In this document: in pieces, positions 17,973 to 24,354 of the stretch
Numbering within the stretch: the first letter of the stretch is position 1
How the letters are laid out: the number at the start of each line of letters is the position of its first letter
DNA from: Calidithermus chliarophilus DSM 9957
GTDB lineage: Bacteria > Deinococcota > Deinococci > Deinococcales > Thermaceae
Assembly: GCF_000430045.1 (NCBI RefSeq)
Contig: NZ_KE387023.1
Location: forward strand, 1,226,174-1,269,073
DNA: 42,900 nucleotides
Direction: 5' to 3'
Position numbers and translations under genes: made by a program
Notes under the pieces: generated by a model
Seen by the model: the letters and a program-made list of their open reading frames with translations, nothing else
What the model was told of the DNA's origin: nothing
Databases searched by the model: none

Positions 17973-17990
17973 CCAGGCCCCAGGGCCTGG
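17973..17990 (-). promoter_or_regulatory. Leader hairpin 2 of the purine operon
   Basis: Perfect inverted repeat CCAGGCCC-CA-GGGCCTGG. No T-run follows, so an attenuator is not proven. The rest of 17991-18208 holds no gene; TTATCC and TAGACT hexamers on the minus strand are possible -10 elements for purB, but none has a convincing -35. Confidence 0.35.
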
Positions 17991-18208
17991 CGGTACACTG
18001 CTCCGTCGTCGGTTGGCAGGAAAAGAAGGGATAAGGTCGGGATCACCCGGATCACTCGCTGTCCGTCGCCGTCTCACGGGGCGGCCTGGTGGACAACGGC
18101 AAGAGTCTAACACAAAGGCCGGGGGGGCGGGCCAGCCACCCGAACCCCGCGCCGCCACCCGTGGCCTAATCGCGCTCTTCCCTTGGCCCACGGCGGCCCT
18201 CGAGGCAC

Positions 18209-18238
18209 TTGACCGGTTGATTTCGGAGTGAGTATATT
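18209..18238 (+). promoter_or_regulatory. Promoter TTGACC-18-TATATT of the lipoprotein/protease pair
   Basis: -35 TTGACC at 18209-18214, 18-nt spacer, -10 TATATT at 18233-18238. This is the best sigma-A type promoter on the left half of the window. It implies a 5' leader of about 155 nt before the GTG at 18402, in AT-richer DNA than its surroundings. Confidence 0.72.
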
Positions 18239-18329
18239 TTACCGGATTCGATCCGACGGAAGGGGGTGATAAAACCCTTTAGGAGACACTTTTTCCTTGA
18301 TAAGCCTACCAACTTTATGAAAGTGCTCC

Positions 18330-18366
18330 GGACTCCCGAGCGCTGCGGGTGCTCGGGCGGAGTTCC
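18330..18366 (+). promoter_or_regulatory. Structured leader hairpin before the Ig-repeat lipoprotein
   Basis: CCCGAGC (18335-18341) pairs with GCTCGGG (18351-18357). Below it, GGACT (18330-18334) pairs with AG(T)TCC (18361-18366). The ribosome site GAGGAGAGGAA follows about 20 nt later. It could be a regulatory element or an RNA stabiliser; it matches no riboswitch I know. Confidence 0.4.
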
Positions 18367-18401
18367 TTGCTGCTTAGCCAGAGATCGAGGAGAGGAAGAA
18401 C

Positions 18402-20801
18402 GTGAAGTTGAAGCTTCTTTACGCCGGGTTGGCCGGAGCGCTCCTGCTGTTCGGGTGTACCCCGGCCGACACCAGCCCTCCCGTCGTGCGGGTCAGCCAG
18501 CCCGCCGACGGCGTTACCGTGAACACCAACGGCGTGGAGGTCCGGGGCAGCGCCACGGACGAGCGCGCGGTCGCTCGGGTCACCTACCAGCTCAACGGGG
18601 GCCCCGAGCAGCGGGTGGACGTTTCTGCCGGGAAGCAGGTCGACCTGAAGCTCGACGTCGGCGGCCTGGAACAGGGCAACAACGTGATCACCCTCAACGC
18701 CTACGACGCCGCGGGCAACAAGGGCAGCGCGCAGCTCAAGGTCAAGTACCAGCCCGGCGCGCCCAGCGTCAGCATCACCCAACCGGTCGCCGAGGCGGTC
18801 GTCAACGTCGCCAGCGTGACCGTGAAGGGCAAGGCCACCGACGACCAGCAGGTCACCCGGCTCACCTACCGGCTCAACGGCGGGGCCGAGGCGGAGGTGG
18901 CGATCACCCCCGGGGCCGAGGTCGACTTCGGCTTCAGCGTCGGCGGCCTGGCCCAGGGCAACAACGTCGTCACCGTGAGCGCCTACGACGCGCTCGGCCT
19001 GAGGGCTAGCGCTGAGGTCAGCGTCAGGTACCAGCCCGGGGCGCCCGGCGTCGTCATCACCCAGCCTGCCGCCGGGACCACGCTCAACCGCACGGGCGTG
19101 AACGTCGTGGGCAGGGCCACGGACGACCAGGCCGTGACCCGCCTGACGTACCAGCTCAACGGCGGGGCCGAGCAGGAGGTGGGCATCACGGCGGGGGCGC
19201 AGGCCGAGTTCAGCTTCGCCGTCAGCGGCCTGCGCGAGGGCAGCAACACCCTCACCGTCAACGCCTACGACGCGCTGGGCCTCAAGGGCAGCGCCACCGC
19301 GAGCGTGGTCTACGGCCCGCTCGTGCTCACGGGCTTGGTGGTGGACAACAACGCCGGGGCCGCGGTGGCGGGGAGCACCGTCACGGTGGACGGAAGCCCG
19401 GCCACCGCGGTCACCGACGGCGACGGGGCCTTCACCCTGCACCTGCCCGCGGGCACCTACAACCTCAGCTTCAGCAAGCCGGGCTACGCGGGGAGCCGCG
19501 TCGAGGGGCTGCGCCTCGAGGCCGACCTGGGCCCCATCAGCGTGGTGCAGAAGCGCGCGACCAACCCCGGCCTCGCCACCACCCCCCCGAGCCTTTCCGT
19601 AACCACCGGCGCGGGCGGGTGCGGGGAGATCGCCGCCGGGGCGGACTTCGCCAGCGTGACCCGGGCCCAAGCCTGCGTCCCCTTCCGCATCACCGCCACG
19701 GCCCAGGGCAGCGGGAACATGGCCCGGCTCATCTACGCGGGCCTCGCCAAGACCCCCGGCTCCGGCTTTTTCTCCAACCCGCGCTTTAGCTGGCCCGCCG
19801 ACGTCAACGGGCCCGACACCGGCAACCGGCAACTCTCCGGCGCGGCCGTCGCCGGGGTGAACGGCCCCACGACCTTCGAGGTCGTGGCCTACGACCTCAA
19901 CGACAACCGGGTGCACCGCATCTACTACCTCGACTTCGCCCAGAACACGGCCAGCCCCGCCGTCACCCCCGTGACCGCCTTCCAGGTGCTGTCGGTCACC
20001 CTGGCCCAGGCGGTCGGGTTCTACGGCCCCCCTAAGCCCACTGCCGTGCGCCTGCCCGCCGCCTCCAGCATCTCGGTCCAGGGAGCCCCTTCCGCCGACA
20101 GCACGCTGTGGGTCGAGCTCTCCTGGAATTACAGCGGCACCAACCCCGACCGCTTCGAGGTCTGGCGCTCCTTCGACGGCTCCACCTTCGCCAGGATCGC
20201 CACCCTGGGCGGCGCCGCCCGGGCCTACAACGACGGCAGCCCGCAGTTGGCGGTGGGCCGGAGGGTCTACTACCGCGTCGACGCCGTGGGCAGCACCACC
20301 GCCGCCGGGCCGGTGCTGGCCACCACCCCCCTCGACCGCTTCACGGTGAGCCTGCTCAGCCCGGCGAAGAACCAGACCGGCGTGTCGGTGCGCCCCACCT
20401 TTTCCTGGAGCGTGAGCCGGGTGGTCGGTGACCAGCGCTTGTTCGCGCCCTTCATCCTGGACTACCCGCAGCAGGGGGAGTACTTCATCTGGTCCCCCTA
20501 CTTCTCCACCGGGCAGTTGTTCTCCGACGCCGACCTCGAGGTCAGCGGCAACACCTACAGCGTGGCCTACAACGCCGACGGCGCGGCCAGCCTGAGCCGT
20601 CTCGAGGCCCACCACGCCTACTCCTTCGACCTCTCGGCCGCGGCGGTGAGCTTCGACCCCGCCGACCCGGCCCGCGTCGAGGCCATCTCCATCGCCCAAG
20701 ACATCTGGAACGTCTTCCACCCGCTGGGCGTGTGCAACTTCGGCGGTCCGGTCTGCACGGGCGAGTGGAACGAATTCGTGACCGGAGACGGGAGCTACTG
20801 A
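18402..20801 (+). CDS. Lipoprotein with three Ig-like repeats, a carboxypeptidase-regulatory-like domain and an FN3-like region
   Basis: 799 residues. Signal peptide with lipobox LLFGC (lipid-anchored Cys19). Residues 27-120, 121-214 and 215-308 are tandem 94-residue Ig-like units, each with ITQP/VSQP at the start, VT[RY]xTYxLNGG, GLxxGxNxxTxxAYDA and a YxPGA end. About 309-380 is a CarboxypepD_reg-like domain (LTGLVVDNNAGAAVAGSTVTVDG). The 570-680 region (WVELSWNYSGTNPDRFEVWRSFDGSTFARIA) resembles fibronectin III. Such architectures bind surface polymers or form envelope scaffolds. GTG start with GAGGAGAGGAA before it. The protease gene begins 2 nt after its stop, so the two are co-expressed. 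It may be the substrate, carrier or adhesin partner of the protease. Confidence 0.88.
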   Translation: MKLKLLYAGLAGALLLFGCTPADTSPPVVRVSQPADGVTVNTNGVEVRGSATDERAVARVTYQLNGGPEQRVDVSAGKQVDLKLDVGGLEQGNNVITLNAYDAAGNKGSAQLKVKYQPGAPSVSITQPVAEAVVNVASVTVKGKATDDQQVTRLTYRLNGGAEAEVAITPGAEVDFGFSVGGLAQGNNVVTVSAYDALGLRASAEVSVRYQPGAPGVVITQPAAGTTLNRTGVNVVGRATDDQAVTRLTYQLNGGAEQEVGITAGAQAEFSFAVSGLREGSNTLTVNAYDALGLKGSATASVVYGPLVLTGLVVDNNAGAAVAGSTVTVDGSPATAVTDGDGAFTLHLPAGTYNLSFSKPGYAGSRVEGLRLEADLGPISVVQKRATNPGLATTPPSLSVTTGAGGCGEIAAGADFASVTRAQACVPFRITATAQGSGNMARLIYAGLAKTPGSGFFSNPRFSWPADVNGPDTGNRQLSGAAVAGVNGPTTFEVVAYDLNDNRVHRIYYLDFAQNTASPAVTPVTAFQVLSVTLAQAVGFYGPPKPTAVRLPAASSISVQGAPSADSTLWVELSWNYSGTNPDRFEVWRSFDGSTFARIATLGGAARAYNDGSPQLAVGRRVYYRVDAVGSTTAAGPVLATTPLDRFTVSLLSPAKNQTGVSVRPTFSWSVSRVVGDQRLFAPFILDYPQQGEYFIWSPYFSTGQLFSDADLEVSGNTYSVAYNADGAASLSRLEAHHAYSFDLSAAAVSFDPADPARVEAISIAQDIWNVFHPLGVCNFGGPVCTGEWNEFVTGDGSY

Positions 20802-20803
20802 AC

Positions 20804-22936
20804 ATGCGCCAGGTTCTTCTGATCGTCCTGCTGAGCCTCTTGGCGGCCTGCGGCCTCCAGACCCGCCCCCCCGCGCCGGACGGCTCGAGCCCGGCCCTCA
20901 CCATCCCCCAGGAGCGGCAGTTGGTGGTGGGCTATAAAGACCGGGCCAACCTCGAGGCCATCGCCCGGCGGGTCGGGGCGCGGGTGGTCGCCACCATTCC
21001 CCAGCTCGAGGCCGCGCTCCTCGAACTCCCCCAAGGCCTCAGCCAGGCCCAGGCCGCGCGCCGCCTGATGGCCCAGGCCCGCTACGCCGAGGCCAACCGC
21101 TTCGACCGCCAGCCCATCCCCCTGCCCGCCCCCAGGCCCACCGCCCAGGGCCTCAGCTCCCAGGCGGCCTTCAACGACCCCCTGCTGCCGCAGCAGTGGT
21201 GGCTCGGGAAGATCGGCGCCCCCGACGCCTGGAGCCAGGGCGCGGTGGGCACCGGCGTCACCATCGGCGTCGTCGACTCCGACTTCGACCGCTCCCACCC
21301 CGACCTCTGCGACCAGCCCAGCCGCAGCCGCTGCGTGAGCGGCTACAACGCCTTCACCCTCAGCCCGTACGCGCCCACCGACCCCTTCCAGGGCAACCCG
21401 GGCCGCGACACCCACGGCTCGGGCTCGGCGGGGATGGCCGCGGCGCTGTCCAACAACGGCCAGTTCGTGGCCGGGGTGGCCGGGGGCGACGGCAACCCGG
21501 CCAGCGCCGCCCGGCTCATGCCCGTCACCATCTTCGGGGGCTCGAGCGGTGGGTACGCCGGCGACTTCAACGTGGCGCAGGCCGTCGTCTGGGCGGTCAA
21601 CGGCCCCGACGGCCTACCCCCCACCGACCCCGGCGACAGCGGCGACGGGGCCGACATCCTCAACAACTCCTGGGGCGGCGGCGGTTACAGCCACCTCCTG
21701 AAGGACGCCTTCGACTACGCCCTGCTGAACCGGGTCGTGGTGGTGGCCTCGGCAGGCAACGACTACCGCGACGCCTACCACCTCCCCTCGGGGCTGCCCG
21801 GGGTCATCGCGGTGGCGGCCACCAACCCCCACGACGAAAAGACCGACTTCTCCACCTACGGCCCCTGGGTCGACATCTCCGCCCCCGGCGACGACGTGCT
21901 GACGACCTACGTGAACCTCGGCAGCAAGACCTGGCTCTTCGGCGGGACCTCCGCGGCCGGTCCGGTGGTGGCAGGGGCGGCGGCGGCGGTGCTGCAGGTC
22001 CTGCGCGACAACGGCCTCAGCCCGACGCCCTATCAGGTCATGCGGATCCTGCAGATGACCGCCGACCCGGTGGCGGGGCCGCCCGCCGTAACCGCGGGCA
22101 TGGGGGCCGGCCGGGTGAACGTGGCCAAGGCGGTGCGGCTGGCGAAGGGGATCACCACCCCGGCCGCGCTGCCCGCCGACGGGAGCAACATCACGGTGGG
22201 CGTGCTGAACAAGGCCGCCGACGCCGGCACCGACATGCTGGGCTTCGTCCCCTTTAGCAGCGTCACGCTCGTGCACGCGGCCACGGGCAAGCAGTACCAC
22301 GCCCAGATCGGCGTCGGCCCTGGCGCCCTTTTCCTCGGGAGCGAGCCGGGCAACTACCGGGTGCTGGCCGGAGGCCCCAGCCAGCTTCTCCTGGGCGGCA
22401 GCGAGGACCCGCAGGAGACCGTGGTCGCCGCACCCGCGGGCAGCTCACCCCTCGTGATCCTCCGCCAGCAGGCCGACTTGTACGAGACCGCCGGGGGCTC
22501 GGGTCCGGCCCGCAACGAAACCCCCGGCACGGCCACCGACCTCGCCGGGTTCTTGGGCACGCTGCTCCCCTCCTTCACCCTCAGCGCGGCCTTCGACTCC
22601 AACAACTTCGCCCACCTCGGCCTCCCGGAGGGCGGGCCGGACGTGGACGTGTACGCCATCTCCCTGGCCGAAGGGACGACGCTTCACCTCCGTGCGGCCA
22701 GCACGTACATCGGCGGGCAGGGGAAGGTCAAGCTCAGCCTCGTCGCCCCGGACCAGATCACCGTAGTCGCCAGCGACACCGAGGCCGCCGTGCCCGCCTC
22801 GCTCAGCTTCACCGTGGGGACGGGCCAGGCCGGGACGTACTACGTCAAGCTCGAGGAAGCCAGCGGCGAGCAGGGACTGGGCTACTTCTACCGCCTGGGC
22901 GTGGGCACGAACGCCAGCCCGGCCCCCGACTTCTGA
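20804..22936 (+). CDS. Subtilisin-like (S8) serine protease lipoprotein
   Basis: 710 residues. Lipobox LAAC with Cys16. About 35-100 is an inhibitor-I9-like propeptide. The catalytic domain about 125-470 has Asp158 (GVVDSDFDRSHPD), His204 (RDTHGSGSAG), oxyanion Asn319 (SAGND) and Ser383 (GGTSAAGPVVAG). The C-terminal 590-705 region (DVDVYAISLAEGTTLHLRA...GTYYVKLEE) resembles a PPC (pre-peptidase C-terminal) domain. It is an envelope-anchored protease, activated after removal of the propeptide. GGGAG lies 9 nt before the ATG. It is paired with the upstream Ig-repeat lipoprotein and followed by two strong hairpins. Confidence 0.93.
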   Translation: MRQVLLIVLLSLLAACGLQTRPPAPDGSSPALTIPQERQLVVGYKDRANLEAIARRVGARVVATIPQLEAALLELPQGLSQAQAARRLMAQARYAEANRFDRQPIPLPAPRPTAQGLSSQAAFNDPLLPQQWWLGKIGAPDAWSQGAVGTGVTIGVVDSDFDRSHPDLCDQPSRSRCVSGYNAFTLSPYAPTDPFQGNPGRDTHGSGSAGMAAALSNNGQFVAGVAGGDGNPASAARLMPVTIFGGSSGGYAGDFNVAQAVVWAVNGPDGLPPTDPGDSGDGADILNNSWGGGGYSHLLKDAFDYALLNRVVVVASAGNDYRDAYHLPSGLPGVIAVAATNPHDEKTDFSTYGPWVDISAPGDDVLTTYVNLGSKTWLFGGTSAAGPVVAGAAAAVLQVLRDNGLSPTPYQVMRILQMTADPVAGPPAVTAGMGAGRVNVAKAVRLAKGITTPAALPADGSNITVGVLNKAADAGTDMLGFVPFSSVTLVHAATGKQYHAQIGVGPGALFLGSEPGNYRVLAGGPSQLLLGGSEDPQETVVAAPAGSSPLVILRQQADLYETAGGSGPARNETPGTATDLAGFLGTLLPSFTLSAAFDSNNFAHLGLPEGGPDVDVYAISLAEGTTLHLRAASTYIGGQGKVKLSLVAPDQITVVASDTEAAVPASLSFTVGTGQAGTYYVKLEEASGEQGLGYFYRLGVGTNASPAPDF

Positions 22937-22944
22937 CGCCGCGC

Positions 22945-22985
22945 CCGGGAAGACAGCCTCTCGGGTCTGGCGGCTATCTTCCCGG
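22945..22985 (+). terminator. Terminator hairpin 1 after the protease
   Basis: CCGGGAAGA (22945-22953) and AGCC pair with GGCT and TCTTCCCGG (22977-22985), with one C-A mismatch and a 13-nt loop. It begins 8 nt after the stop. Confidence 0.6.
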
Positions 22986-23010
22986 ACCCCAGCGCACACC
23001 CCTCCCCGGC

Positions 23011-23043
23011 GAGCGGGCCCCCACCTTGGGTGGGGGCCCGCTC
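23011..23043 (+). terminator. Terminator hairpin 2 after the protease
   Basis: A perfect 15-bp stem, GAGCGGGCCCCCACC / GGTGGGGGCCCGCTC, with the 3-nt loop TTG. Very stable; a weak GCGTTTC tail follows. Probably the main end of the lipoprotein-protease transcript. Confidence 0.75.
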
Positions 23044-23076
23044 GAGCGTTTCATACGGCGCGAGGGCCGGCGCGGC

Positions 23077-23187
23077 TCAGCGCTTGCTCAACAGGGCAAC
23101 CAGGTCGGTGAGGGTCTTCCTGGCGGGGTCCTCTTTGAAGGAGCCCGTGAGCGTATAGAGGCCGAGGGGCTCGTCCGGTGCTTTTTT
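23077..23187 (-). pseudogene. Remnant of a second Gly-rich exported-protein gene (3' end only)
   Basis: The minus strand encodes 36 residues ending SFKEDPARKTLTDLVALLSKR and a stop. This closely matches the end of the protein at 27252-27827 (PFKEDPGKKSLADLIALLSKR); about 70 bp align with roughly ten differences. An in-frame TGA at 23188-23190 blocks upstream extension, and no signal peptide or body of the gene is found. It is therefore a truncated copy. Both copies have the same orientation and bracket the DUF4157 gene pair. From about 23190 to 23410 there is AT-richer DNA with no gene or repeat that I can support. Confidence 0.7.
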
Positions 23188-23413
23188 TCAGTATTGGGAC
23201 GGACTTTTTAAGCCTCCTTACACACGCTTCGAACCTTCTTGCGCACTGCGCCTTACCTCGAATGAGTGTTCGAGTTCTAGCCTTGGCGGCTGGTCAGGCA
23301 ACTCGACTTCTTCGTCCAACCGCTCGACTCAAGTACGCCCCCAGGTAAGCCCGCTGGCGGCGGGACCACAGGCCGGGCTCGTACCGGAGGTCGGTCGGCA
23401 GGGCATGGCCCGC

Positions 23414-24352
23414 TCATCGCAGGGCGGCGCTGACCAGCAAGGTGCCCCCCTCGCCGTGGGGGGTGTAGCTGAAGGCGAAGCGCATAGACTTGTAAGCAAC
23501 GTTATCCTCGATGACGTAAGCGTCAACCAAACCGTTCTCCCGGTAGCTCATGACGTAGTTGGGTGGAAGGTTCCTCACCTCGGGGGGGTCATTGGGGTCT
23601 GGAGGAGCGGCCCACAACTCCCCCTTATAGGTGAACGCACCGGTGGCGTAGCGCTTCCAGAACTCGTCTTTTGGGCCGGAAAAGTACCGTTCGGCCATGG
23701 CGGCGGCGAACTCCATACGGCTCATGCCCAGCTCGAGGCAGTACTGGTGGGGCTGGAGGGCGCGGGCTTGGGGGCAGGCCTGCTCGGCTTTGCGCAGGCG
23801 GCTGGGGGAGTAACCCGCCCGGTAGAGCAGGCTCCAGGCGGCGTCCCTGGCCGCGGTGCCCAGGTCCACGAGGGCGTAGCTGCCTTTAGGCATCTCGGGG
23901 CTCCTCCATTTGCCGTCCTCGGTGTACAAAAAAAGCTCCAGCACGCCTCCTAGATCGCTCAGCTCGAATTCGAGCCCAGGGTACTGGGGGATGAAGGCGA
24001 AGGTGTTCGTGCCCATGTCCCCCACCCGGAACTCCTCCACCACGACGCCCCTGGCCCGCAGGGCGGGGATCAGCTCGGCGTTGAGGTTCCTGAAGTCGCC
24101 CTTGCCCAAGTTGAAGCAACGCATATAGCGGTAGTCAGCTTGTCCACCACATGGGTTATAGCCGATCCACGCAATGCCCTCGATCAGCGCAGTGATCTCC
24201 TCGAAGACCCGGTCCATGCCCTCGATGGTCTTGACGTCCACCTTCTCTGCGTTCATAAAGCCTCCCTTCGGGGGAATGAAGAAGAGAGCAATGAGGGCAG
24301 CCCCCAGCCCCAAGGCCAGCAACATGGGAGGCAAGGGCTTTCCAAAATTCAT
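23414..24352 (-). CDS. Membrane-anchored partner of the DUF4157-lipase protein; possible immunity protein
   Basis: 312 residues. One hydrophobic segment at about 8-27 (PPMLLALGLGAALIALFFI) anchors the rest outside the cytoplasmic membrane or acts as a signal peptide. Body of mixed alpha/beta with Cys pairs (YNPCGG, MRCFN, EQACP, HQYCLE) that could form disulfides. No family recognised. Its ATG is 2 nt after the stop of the large DUF4157 gene, so the pair is co-translated; by analogy with effector-immunity pairs it may protect against the lipase, but this is inference. It could equally be an accessory or a second effector part. Codon use is less extreme in G+C than in nearby housekeeping genes. 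Confidence 0.78.
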   Translation of the reverse strand: MNFGKPLPPMLLALGLGAALIALFFIPPKGGFMNAEKVDVKTIEGMDRVFEEITALIEGIAWIGYNPCGGQADYRYMRCFNLGKGDFRNLNAELIPALRARGVVVEEFRVGDMGTNTFAFIPQYPGLEFELSDLGGVLELFLYTEDGKWRSPEMPKGSYALVDLGTAARDAAWSLLYRAGYSPSRLRKAEQACPQARALQPHQYCLELGMSRMEFAAAMAERYFSGPKDEFWKRYATGAFTYKGELWAAPPDPNDPPEVRNLPPNYVMSYRENGLVDAYVIEDNVAYKSMRFAFSYTPHGEGGTLLVSAALR

Positions 24353-24354
24353 GT

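Noticed and set aside
17925-18200. Purine riboswitch before purB
   Set aside because: No three-way junction with the typical loop sequences was seen; only two GC-rich hairpins.
18239-18401. Riboswitch in the leader of the Ig-repeat lipoprotein
   Set aside because: Hairpin only; no conserved core of c-di-GMP, cobalamin, TPP, SAM or other classes that I could recognise.
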